This document shows positions 1 to 5,203 of a DNA stretch of 5,203 nt, in pieces. Under the pieces are notes generated by a model. That model did not search any database. It saw only the letters and a program-made list of their open reading frames with translations, and was not told where the DNA came from. Both the position numbers and the translations under genes were made by a program. Numbering within the stretch: position 1 is the stretch's first letter; every line of letters starts with the position of its first letter. The DNA comes from Chloroflexota bacterium. Lineage in GTDB: Bacteria; Chloroflexota; UBA6077. The DNA is taken from assembly GCA_021788565.1 (NCBI GenBank), contig JAJYKO010000498.1, forward strand, positions 1 through 5,203, given 5' to 3'.

Positions 1-2732
1 ACGACACCATTCGTCCCAAGATCGAGGCAGTGCCCGGCGTGGCTTCGGTCCAGCTTGTGGGCGGCCGCGAGCGAGAGATCCACGTCGTGGTGGACCGCGA
101 CAAGCTAGACGGTCACGGCATTGCCCTAACTCAGGTCACCTCTGCCCTGGCCGCGGCCAACCTGTCCGCCCCGAGCGGCGATGTGCGAGACGGAGCATAC
201 GACTACTCGCTACGAGTTTACGGTCTCCTTCAGGATCCGAGTCAACTGGCAGGCCTCGTCATCGCCACCACCCCCACGGGGGAGACCGTACGGCTAGGTG
301 ACGTTGCCACCGTGCAGGACACCTTCAAGAAACAAGATTCCATCAGTCGAGTGAATGGGGTCGAAGGCGTCGGCATCCTGGTTCAGAAGCAGAAGACGGC
401 CAACACCGTTGCCGTCGCCGAGGGAGTGCGCAAGGCGCTCGGGGAACTACAGCCAACGCTCCCGCAGGGGGTGCGGATCACGCCGGTTGTCGACAACTCC
501 GAGTTCGTGCGAAAGACGTTGGCCAGCGTTCAGAACAATCTCAGGGATGCCGCGATCATCGTGGCCATCGTCCTGCTGCTGTTCCTCCACACCTGGCGAT
601 CCACCCTTATCGTGCTGGTCTCCATCCCTACATCGCTAATAGCCGCGTTCGGTGCAATGTGGGCGCTCGGCTTCTCCATGAACATGATGAGCATGATGGG
701 GCTGGCCCTGAGCATAGGTATCCTGGTGGACGACTCCATAGTGATTCTGGAGAACATCTACCGGCACATGAAGCTCGGGGAGAGTCCGTGGACGGCGGCG
801 ATCAACGGTCGGGCGGAGATAGGTGCAGCCGCCGTCGCCATCACCATGGTGGACGTCGTGGTGTATACGCCCCTGGCGTTCCTCACGGGCATGGTAGGCC
901 AGTTCTTCAAGGAGTTCGGCGGCACCATCGTCGCCGCGACTCTCTTCTCTCTGCTGGTCTCCTTCACCCTGACGCCGATGCTGGCCTCGCGCTGGCTGAA
1001 GGCGACCGACGAGGAGCGTTCGCCGCTGGCGCCCATCTGGTCCCGGTGGGAGGCCGGGTACGGGCGGCTCAGGCGGTTTTACCGTCATCTCCTCGGTGGG
1101 GCCTTGCGGCGGCGATGGATGGTGCTGGCGGCCGGTGTCCTCGCATTCTTTGCCGGCATCGCCATGGTGGCGCTGAACATAGTCCCCACCGAGTTCCTTA
1201 CGCAGTCGGACCAGGGCCAGTTCAGCGTAGCGCTGGACATGCCGCCTGGATACTCGCTCCAGTCAACCAACGATGCGGTGGAGCAGTTCGAGCAGAAGTT
1301 CATGAAGCTGCCCGAAGTTGAATCGATGCTGACAGTTGTCGGGACTGGAGGAACCTTCGGTCTCCCCCAACAGCGCTCCGCCACGATCTACGTCAACCTC
1401 AAGCCGATGTCCGAGAGGTCACGCTCCTCGTATCAGGTAGCTGAGGACGCCCGCCGCATCGGCTCCTCCATTCCGGGGATGAAGGCCACTGCTCAAATGC
1501 CCAGTATCGTCGGCTACACCGGCGCTCCCGTCACCGTTAGGATCAGGGGTGCCGACATCGACGTGCTGTCCAAGATCGCCACGCAGGTGCAGGATATCAT
1601 GCAGAGGACGCCAGGCACGATCGACGTCACCAACAGCGCCGAAGCAGGCTCGCCGGAGATGCGGATACAGGTGGACCAGCAGAAGCTCTCCGACCTGGGG
1701 CTGACGACGGCCCAGGTGGCCGCGACCATGCGAACGGCCTTCGAGGGGACCGTGGCCACCGAGCTTCGCAAGGAGAACGAAGACAAGGTTGACATCCGAG
1801 TCATGTACGCGTCGGCGCCGGCCGGCATGGAACTTTCCTCGATACCGGATATCGATCTGACCACCTCCAAAGGCACCCAGGTGAAGCTGAGTCAGGTCGC
1901 CAGCCTCGTGCCGGTGGAGGGGCCGACCGTGATCGACCGCGAGGACCGCACCAGGCAGATCACCCTTACGGCTAACCTCACCGATAGGCCGTTGGGAGAA
2001 GTCTCCGCCGCCATCAAGAAGGCGACCAATGCCCTCAACCTGCCGCCCGGTTACCAGATCGTCATGGCCGGCGATACACAGCTTCAGCAGGACGCGTTCT
2101 CCGACCTGTTGAAGGCCCTCGGCACCTCCATTGTGCTGATGTTCATGTTGATGGCAGCGCTCTACGACTCCCTGGTCTATCCTCTGGTGATTATGGGCGC
2201 ACTTCCCCTGGCTTCCGTGGGGGCGATCGGCGCCCTCCTGATCACCCACGACACCCTGAACATGATGTCGCTCGTGGGGCTGATCATGCTCGCCGGGCTC
2301 GTCGCCAAGAACGCCATCCTGCTCGTGGATTACACCAACACGCTGAGGAAGAGGGGGTACTCCCGCCGGGACGCGTTGCTCGAAGCAGGTCCCACGAGGC
2401 TACGACCGATCCTGATGACCACGGCCGCCATGGTGTTCGCGATGCTTCCCCTCGCTATGAAGTTGGGAGAAGGCGCGGAAACTCGAGCTCCCCTGGCCAT
2501 CGCCGTGATCGGCGGGCTTATTACATCCACCCTCCTGACTCTGGTGGTGGTACCGGCCGGCTACACGGTGATGGACGACTTCCAGCAGTGGGTGGCGCGC
2601 AAGTTAGGACGGCAAAGCCTTGACAGGGATCTGGTGACGGAGGCGAGGTCTCCAGAAAGGGAAATGCCTAAGACGGCTGTCACCGCGTCCGCGAGTCCAG
2701 CGCATCACGGAGACCATCTCACAACACACTAA
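1..2732 (+). CDS. RND efflux permease, HAE1/AcrB-like, 5'-truncated
   Basis: The reading frame is open from base 3, and the GTG at 30 lies inside the conserved PGVASV stretch, so the true start is upstream. About 909 residues are present. Aligning D243 with AcrB Asp407 suggests roughly 160 residues are missing. These pumps are trimeric, proton-driven exporters in the cytoplasmic membrane that usually work with an adaptor protein. Seen here, numbering from base 3: end of the first porter loop; TM2-TM6 (about 183-330), containing GILVDDSIV with D243-D244; TM7 (about 372-393); the second large porter loop (to about 705); TM8-TM12, containing AKNA with K769 and RLRPILMT with R799 and T806. These match AcrB Asp407/408, Lys940, Arg971 and Thr978 in identity and spacing, so the proton relay looks intact. 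The tail after TM12 is polar and His/Ser-rich. The substrate cannot be inferred. No adaptor or outer-membrane gene lies in the window; they could be upstream. Confidence 0.97.
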   Translation, partial: DTIRPKIEAVPGVASVQLVGGREREIHVVVDRDKLDGHGIALTQVTSALAAANLSAPSGDVRDGAYDYSLRVYGLLQDPSQLAGLVIATTPTGETVRLGDVATVQDTFKKQDSISRVNGVEGVGILVQKQKTANTVAVAEGVRKALGELQPTLPQGVRITPVVDNSEFVRKTLASVQNNLRDAAIIVAIVLLLFLHTWRSTLIVLVSIPTSLIAAFGAMWALGFSMNMMSMMGLALSIGILVDDSIVILENIYRHMKLGESPWTAAINGRAEIGAAAVAITMVDVVVYTPLAFLTGMVGQFFKEFGGTIVAATLFSLLVSFTLTPMLASRWLKATDEERSPLAPIWSRWEAGYGRLRRFYRHLLGGALRRRWMVLAAGVLAFFAGIAMVALNIVPTEFLTQSDQGQFSVALDMPPGYSLQSTNDAVEQFEQKFMKLPEVESMLTVVGTGGTFGLPQQRSATIYVNLKPMSERSRSSYQVAEDARRIGSSIPGMKATAQMPSIVGYTGAPVTVRIRGADIDVLSKIATQVQDIMQRTPGTIDVTNSAEAGSPEMRIQVDQQKLSDLGLTTAQVAATMRTAFEGTVATELRKENEDKVDIRVMYASAPAGMELSSIPDIDLTTSKGTQVKLSQVASLVPVEGPTVIDREDRTRQITLTANLTDRPLGEVSAAIKKATNALNLPPGYQIVMAGDTQLQQDAFSDLLKALGTSIVLMFMLMAALYDSLVYPLVIMGALPLASVGAIGALLITHDTLNMMSLVGLIMLAGLVAKNAILLVDYTNTLRKRGYSRRDALLEAGPTRLRPILMTTAAMVFAMLPLAMKLGEGAETRAPLAIAVIGGLITSTLLTLVVVPAGYTVMDDFQQWVARKLGRQSLDRDLVTEARSPEREMPKTAVTASASPAHHGDHLTTH

Positions 2733-2771
2733 AGCCGAGAACCGTGAGCATGATGGCTCCCCCGGGAAAAG

Positions 2772-2781
2772 CGTGCGCACG
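2772..2781. repeat. Perfect 10-base palindrome CGTGCGCACG
   Basis: CGTGCGCACG equals its own reverse complement and lies 40 bases after the RND stop codon. No T-run follows, so it is not a classical terminator. It could be a protein-binding site or chance in GC-rich DNA. Confidence 0.3.
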
Positions 2782-2813
2782 GCGCGTTGATCGGGTGCTG
2801 ACATCTCCCATCT

Positions 2814-2824
2814 GACAACTTGTC
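2814..2824. repeat. Palindrome GACAA-C-TTGTC
   Basis: Two perfect 5-base arms flank a single central C. The form is operator-like, but the site lies more than 80 bases upstream of the likely promoter elements and has no second copy in the window. Function unknown. Confidence 0.25.
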
Positions 2825-2874
2825 GCTCATGCTCCGCTCCTGCTTCAACATGTCCCGAACCTCTGCATTGTCCC

Positions 2875-2896
2875 CCGGCGAAGCTGTTCTCGCCGG
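2875..2896 (+). terminator. Candidate hairpin, weak terminator of RND gene
   Basis: CCGGCGA (2875-2881) pairs perfectly with TCGCCGG (2890-2896) around an 8-base loop. The stem is strong, but the sequence after it is C-rich and the only T-run (2909-2912) starts about 12 bases later, so it departs from the classical Rho-independent form. It sits just before the AT-rich promoter-like region, a sensible place for a boundary between units. It could instead be an RNA-processing or protein-binding structure. Confidence 0.3.
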
Positions 2897-2909
2897 CCCC
2901 CCTACTACT

Positions 2910-2936
2910 TTTACACTCATTTAACGCATGTATAAC
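2910..2936 (+). promoter_or_regulatory. Candidate sigma70-type promoter 1
   Basis: TTTACA (2910-2915) and TATAAC (2931-2936) each match the -35 and -10 consensus at five of six bases. The 15-base spacer is about two bases short of ideal. The setting is the AT-rich stretch ahead of the three-gene unit. Start of transcription would be near 2943. Confidence 0.35.
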
Positions 2937-2945
2937 ATAGAATTG

Positions 2946-2976
2946 TTGCCACGGGTACTGAGCGTGCGACTATACT
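2946..2976 (+). promoter_or_regulatory. Candidate sigma70-type promoter 2
   Basis: TTGCCA (2946-2951) and TATACT (2971-2976) each match the consensus at five of six bases, with a 19-base spacer that is longer than ideal. The -10 hexamer spans the junction of the two tandem 17-base repeat copies. A start near 2983 would give a leader of about 100 bases before the ATG at 3084. Confidence 0.35.
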
Positions 2977-2991
2977 GAGAGTGCGACTATA
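2956..2991 (+). repeat. Tandem 17-base direct repeat in promoter region
   Basis: CTGAGCGTGCGACTATA (2958-2974) is followed at once by CTGAGAGTGCGACTATA (2975-2991). The copies differ at one position (C2963 versus A2980), and period-17 identity extends two further bases to the left. Each copy ends in a TATA motif, so a -10-like hexamer is duplicated. It may be a recent duplication or a pair of binding sites for a regulator; the sequence does not match an operator I recognise. Confidence 0.8.
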
Positions 2992-3072
2992 TGGATCAGT
3001 AAGGTTTAGACACCTCTCGGGACCACCGCGGACGCATGAGCCGCGAAGAGGACCTATTCGGAACCAGAAAAT

Positions 3073-3077
3073 GGGGA
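3073..3077 (+). promoter_or_regulatory. Ribosome binding site for small membrane protein
   Basis: GGGGA lies six bases before the ATG at 3084. The alternative ATG at 3036 has no purine-rich site at proper distance, which favours the 3084 start. The match to the Shine-Dalgarno consensus is only moderate. Confidence 0.5.
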
Positions 3078-3083
3078 CCACGA

Positions 3084-3350
3084 ATGGCATCAGTTAAGCG
3101 AAACAATCGCTTCGCACGGTGGACGGTCGTTTTGGCCACTGGGCTGGCGACGATTGGCTTTTGGGCGGGCGTAGTCAATGGACCTCAGCCTGTGCACAAC
3201 ACGCTCGCCAGCACGACGGCGCAACAGACCGCTGTCTCATCTCAGGGAATCACGTTTCAGCAAGCTCCCGCGTTCTCGTCGTCGTCCGGGTCCAGCAGCA
3301 GCCCGCAGTTCAGCCCCTCTCCTCCGCTCTTTCGAACACGCGGTTCATAG
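3084..3350 (+). CDS. Small single-pass membrane protein, Ser/Pro-rich tail
   Basis: I do not recognise this 88-residue protein. Residues 1-12 are basic (several Lys/Arg), residues 13-31 (WTVVLATGLATIGFWAGVV) form one hydrophobic membrane segment or uncleaved signal, and the rest is a low-complexity Gln/Thr/Ser/Pro tail with a nine-residue block at 65-73 that is all Ser except one Gly. By the positive-inside rule the tail would be outside the cytoplasm. There is no Cys, so no lipobox, and no flavinylation motif. A longer version from ATG 3036 adds 16 charged residues but lacks a good ribosome binding site. It stops 15 bases before apbE and is in the same reading frame as apbE; reading through its TAG would give a membrane-anchored ApbE with a flexible linker. 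It may be a free-standing accessory protein or the detached N-terminus of ApbE. Confidence 0.6.
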   Translation: MASVKRNNRFARWTVVLATGLATIGFWAGVVNGPQPVHNTLASTTAQQTAVSSQGITFQQAPAFSSSSGSSSSPQFSPSPPLFRTRGS

Positions 3351-3353
3351 GGC

Positions 3354-3358
3354 AGGAG
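3354..3358 (+). promoter_or_regulatory. Ribosome binding site of apbE
   Basis: AGGAG lies seven bases before the GTG at 3366 and just after the TAG of the preceding gene. It supports independent or coupled initiation of apbE, and supports GTG 3366 over the internal ATG at 3396, which sits inside the conserved FRAMNTE motif. Confidence 0.75.
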
Positions 3359-3365
3359 AAGTGTA

Positions 3366-4430
3366 GTGACGAGAATAGTCCACAGTTTTCGGGCCATGAA
3401 CACCGAAGTTCAGATCGTTATCGACTCCGGGTCTGAGGGTGAAGCTCGGACCGCGGCTCGACGGGTCGAAGCGATGTTTGCGGAAACAGAGCACGCCTTG
3501 AGCCGGTTCCTTCCTGAGAGCGAGCTTTCTGCGCTCAACCTATCGGCGGGCCGACCTTTCAGGGCGTCTCCATTGCTGCTCAGGACCGTCGCCGAGGCGC
3601 TCACGGCGGCCAGAGAAACCGATGGGCTCTTCGACCCGACGGTGCTAAACGCGCTCCTGGCAGCGGGTTACGACCGCAGCTTCGAGCTGCTGAACGACGG
3701 GACCAGGTACTCGGAGCATCAAGATGGGGACCTCGAGCTCCTGGGAGTGCGCGCTGGGGACCTATGCCGGAGAGGGGGCGGCCCGGTGGGAGTCTCGCCC
3801 TGCCCATCTCCCAGTCTCCCCGTATCCCTGTCTCCGCGTCCCGCCGGCTCCCCGCTTCCCCGTCCCTCGTTCTGTTGGCGGGACGTGGTGGTGGACCGGC
3901 GATCGAGCACAATCACCCTGCCCCCGAATACCGGCCTCGACCTCGGCGGGATCGGTAAGGGATGGACGGTAGATCGAGCAGCCGAAGTCCTGCGCCGGTT
4001 CGACAACTTCGTTGTGGACGCCGGGGGCGACATATACGCGGCCGGTACCCAGGACGACGGCGCGCCGTGGACCGTGGGGGTTGAAGACCCCACGAACCGT
4101 GGTCGAGACGTCGCCGTGCTGGCCGTCCGCGATCGGGCAGTAGTAACGTCGACGACGAGCCGTAGACGATGGGTCCTCCAGGGGCAGGAGCGGCACCATC
4201 TGATTGATCCGCGCACAGGCCACCCCGCCGCCAGTGGAGTGGCGTCCGTTACCGCGATTGCCAGCTCAGCAGCACGGGCCGAGACCCTCGCTAAGGCAGC
4301 ACTCCTGCTCGGTCCGCGAGAGGGCATCCTGTTCCTCGAAGAGCGTGGTGTGAAGGGAATCCTGGTCCTGGACGGAGGACATCTGGAACTCACGCCGAGC
4401 CTTCAGAAGGAGTTGCAACATGCTTCGTAG
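3366..4430 (+). CDS. apbE: FAD:protein FMN transferase (ApbE family)
   Basis: ApbE enzymes split FAD and join FMN by a phosphoester bond to a Ser/Thr of extracytoplasmic redox proteins, using Mg2+. Seen in the 354 residues: the N-terminal FRAMNTEVQI strand (8-17); GLFDPTV and GYDRSFE ending near 107; WRDVVVD from 171; the signature LDLGGIGKGWTVDRA (191-205); VDAGGDIYAAG (217-227); VVTSTTSRRRW (259-269); HHLIDPRTGHPA (277-288); and ARAETLAKAALLLG (303-316). In the last motif the usual AD..AT is AE..AK, altering two positions linked to metal binding in characterised ApbEs; from memory this variant is frequent in GC-rich Gram-positive-type homologues. About 65 residues separate F106 and W171, more than I expect for the family, because of a Pro/Ser-rich insert made by a DNA repeat. 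No signal peptide or lipobox is visible, unlike the classical lipoprotein form. It overlaps the next gene by 11 bases. Confidence 0.95.
   Translation: MTRIVHSFRAMNTEVQIVIDSGSEGEARTAARRVEAMFAETEHALSRFLPESELSALNLSAGRPFRASPLLLRTVAEALTAARETDGLFDPTVLNALLAAGYDRSFELLNDGTRYSEHQDGDLELLGVRAGDLCRRGGGPVGVSPCPSPSLPVSLSPRPAGSPLPRPSFCWRDVVVDRRSSTITLPPNTGLDLGGIGKGWTVDRAAEVLRRFDNFVVDAGGDIYAAGTQDDGAPWTVGVEDPTNRGRDVAVLAVRDRAVVTSTTSRRRWVLQGQERHHLIDPRTGHPAASGVASVTAIASSAARAETLAKAALLLGPREGILFLEERGVKGILVLDGGHLELTPSLQKELQHAS
3807..3869 (+). repeat. Degenerate octamer tandem repeat inside apbE
   Basis: Four consecutive 8-base units fit TCTCCCNG: TCTCCCAG (3807), TCTCCCCG (3815), TATCCCTG (3823) and TCTCCGCG (3831). 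They are followed by looser units TCCCGCCGGC, TCCCCGCT, TCCCCG and TCCCTCG. The 63-base tract keeps frame and encodes Pro/Ser/Leu-rich residues about 148-168 of ApbE. Eight-base units cycle through all frames, and the consensus gives no stop codon in any of them, which helps it survive inside a gene. Short GC-rich tandem repeats of this type are, from general knowledge, more common between genes. Confidence 0.85.
4405..4412 (+). promoter_or_regulatory. Strong ribosome binding site within end of apbE
   Basis: AGAAGGAG lies seven bases before the ATG at 4420, inside the last codons of apbE. It fixes the start of the downstream gene and implies translational coupling with apbE. Confidence 0.85.
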
Positions 4431-5203
4431 GCTTCTGGCGGCCGTCCTGGTGGTCGCCGCCATTCTAATCGCACCATCCATTGTGAATGCCGCAAGCCAG
4501 GCCACCAACATCTCTCTTCAGATGCAGGGCGGGGCACAGGTGGACCAGAGCCAGAGCGTGCCGCAGCTCTTGCTCTCCGCGAACGCGACCAACGGCTACC
4601 ATCTTGAGGTGACCATGCAGCCCGTGGGCGTGCACTTCTCGTCGTCGGGAGGAAAGGGAGGATTCGGGGAACGCGAGAGGCGCGCCCAGCGAGTGACAGA
4701 TCTGGCGGGACAGTTCACCTTGACCGGACCGAATGGGTCCAGCGTGACCGGCAACGCTTCCGGTCAACTGAGCTCCAGCGGAGCCGGCAGCATCGCGCTT
4801 TCGGACTCGAGCGGGACAACGCAGCTCAGCGGGAATTTCTCGGTTGACAGCTCTGGGAACCTCCAGGTCGGGCTAGCAGGGCAGGTGCCCGTGCAGCTAA
4901 CTTCTCAGCAGTCTACCCAGCCGGCTCAGGCGAGCGCCAGTACAGCATCTCAGCAGATCGACCACACCTTCTGGTACATCTCCAGGGCAGCGGGCTTAAG
5001 CGCGTACCTGATGCTGTTCCTGAACGTGGTGCTGGGTCTAGCCGTGAATACGCGGATCATGGATGCCCTGGTGGCCAGGTGGCGCTCCTTCGACCTGCAC
5101 GAGTTCACGGCGCTGCTCGCCATGGGGCTCCTGGCGATCCACGGGCTCTCCCTTCTGGGGGATCAATACATCGGGTTCACCCTGCCGCAGATTCTGCTGC
5201 CGT
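4420..5203 (+). CDS. Secreted-domain/ferric-reductase-like haem membrane protein, 3'-truncated
   Basis: The frame is open from ATG 4420 to the right edge (261 complete codons, no stop). Residues 1-24 form a signal peptide: MLRR, a hydrophobic core, then VNA before A25. Residues 25-180 are a polar, probably extracytoplasmic region with short Gly/Ser/Asn-rich beta-like segments (GQFTLTG, SGQLSSSG, LSGNFSVDSSG, GLAGQVPVQL) and a Gln/Ser/Thr linker (about 160-180). From F184 the sequence resembles ferric-reductase-like/YedZ-type membrane domains: a first helix WYISRAAGLSAYLML (185-199) continuing to about 209, then a second helix with H227 and H241, a His-X13-His spacing used in this superfamily to bind haem on both membrane faces, then a GDQYIGF loop. 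The second histidine helix and any FAD, NAD or FMN-binding domain would lie outside the window. Coupling to apbE suggests transmembrane electron transfer to or from a flavinylated partner. The ectodomain is unassigned. Confidence 0.85.
   Translation, partial: MLRRLLAAVLVVAAILIAPSIVNAASQATNISLQMQGGAQVDQSQSVPQLLLSANATNGYHLEVTMQPVGVHFSSSGGKGGFGERERRAQRVTDLAGQFTLTGPNGSSVTGNASGQLSSSGAGSIALSDSSGTTQLSGNFSVDSSGNLQVGLAGQVPVQLTSQQSTQPAQASASTASQQIDHTFWYISRAAGLSAYLMLFLNVVLGLAVNTRIMDALVARWRSFDLHEFTALLAMGLLAIHGLSLLGDQYIGFTLPQILLP

Larger units (their letters stand above)
2733..3083. other. Intergenic region between RND gene and apbE operon
   Basis: About 350 bases without a convincing gene. The left part (2733-2900) is GC-rich and holds a perfect 10-base palindrome (2772-2781), an 11-base palindrome (2814-2824), a hairpin (2875-2896) and an 8-base inverted pair (GAGCATGA at 2746-2753 with TCATGCTC at 2827-2834). 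The right part (about 2903-3010) is distinctly AT-rich compared with the rest of the window and carries promoter-like hexamers and a 17-base tandem repeat. It most likely separates two transcription units and supplies the promoter and any operator of the downstream genes. Confidence 0.7.

Noticed and set aside
1419..2249. Antisense 276-codon ORF opposite the RND gene
   Set aside because: His/Gly/Arg-rich shadow with no family motif; the sense frame is a well-conserved RND porter and membrane region.
2729..2920. Antisense 63-codon ORF filling the gap after the RND gene
   Set aside because: No ribosome binding site before its ATG, no recognisable motif, and its end overlaps the RND stop codon by chance. 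I could not tie it to a transposase remnant.
2974..3000. ACTGA...TCAGT inverted repeat over the second 17-base copy
   Set aside because: Arms of only five bases with a 17-base loop are expected by chance.
3027..3045. CGCGG/CCGCG hairpin around the ATG at 3036
   Set aside because: A five-base stem in GC-rich DNA is weak evidence, and the start it would mask is probably not used.
3036..3083. Upstream ATG extending the small membrane protein by 16 residues
   Set aside because: No Shine-Dalgarno sequence at suitable spacing, and the extension would put acidic residues before the basic signal-anchor start; ATG 3084 is preferred, though not proven.
3798..3870. CRISPR array or IS end
   Set aside because: Units are only 8 bases without spacers, and there are no flanking inverted repeats or target duplication; it is a simple degenerate tandem repeat.
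3719..4393. Antisense 224-codon ORF opposite apbE
   Set aside because: Arg/Ser/Pro-rich composition typical of the shadow frame of a GC-rich gene; the + strand frame has clear ApbE motifs throughout.
4465..4767. Antisense 100-codon ORF opposite the ectodomain region
   Set aside because: The + strand frame has a ribosome binding site, signal peptide and continuation into a membrane domain; the antisense frame has none of these.

Overview
The window is GC-rich and almost entirely coding on the + strand. It holds four genes: a 5'-truncated RND multidrug-type efflux permease (1-2732), a small membrane-anchored protein (3084-3350), an ApbE-type FAD:protein FMN transferase (3366-4430), and the 5' part of a secreted-domain/ferric-reductase-like haem membrane protein that runs off the right edge (4420-5203). 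No RNA gene, CRISPR array or insertion sequence is visible.

Layout. The RND gene ends at 2732. A gap of about 350 bases follows. It is GC-rich on its left side, with several small palindromes and one hairpin, and turns AT-rich from about 2903 to 3010. The AT-rich part holds promoter-like hexamers and a near-perfect tandem duplication of a 17-base unit. The next three genes look like one transcription unit: the small protein and apbE are 15 bases apart, and apbE overlaps the haem protein by 11 bases, with a strong ribosome binding site inside the end of apbE.

Working together. ApbE attaches FMN covalently to extracytoplasmic proteins. The last gene has a signal peptide, a Ser/Gly/Gln-rich ectodomain and a membrane segment with a His-X13-His pair typical of haem-binding ferric reductase/NOX-like domains. 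Together they suggest a flavin- and haem-based electron transfer module across the cytoplasmic membrane. The flavinylated substrate is not evident here and may lie downstream. The RND pump is probably a separate unit.

Most notable points. (1) The small membrane-anchor ORF and apbE share one reading frame and are separated by a single TAG codon, so together they would read as a membrane-anchored ApbE. (2) apbE carries an in-frame Pro/Ser-rich insert encoded by a degenerate octamer tandem repeat (consensus TCTCCCNG). (3) The haem membrane domain is fused to a long, unusual secreted N-terminal region.

Organism. It cannot be fixed from the sequence. The GC-rich composition, an ApbE with an AE..AK variant of the usual AD..AT motif, a ferric-reductase-like partner and short C/T-rich tandem repeats would fit Chloroflexota or a related lineage, but this is a low-confidence inference.
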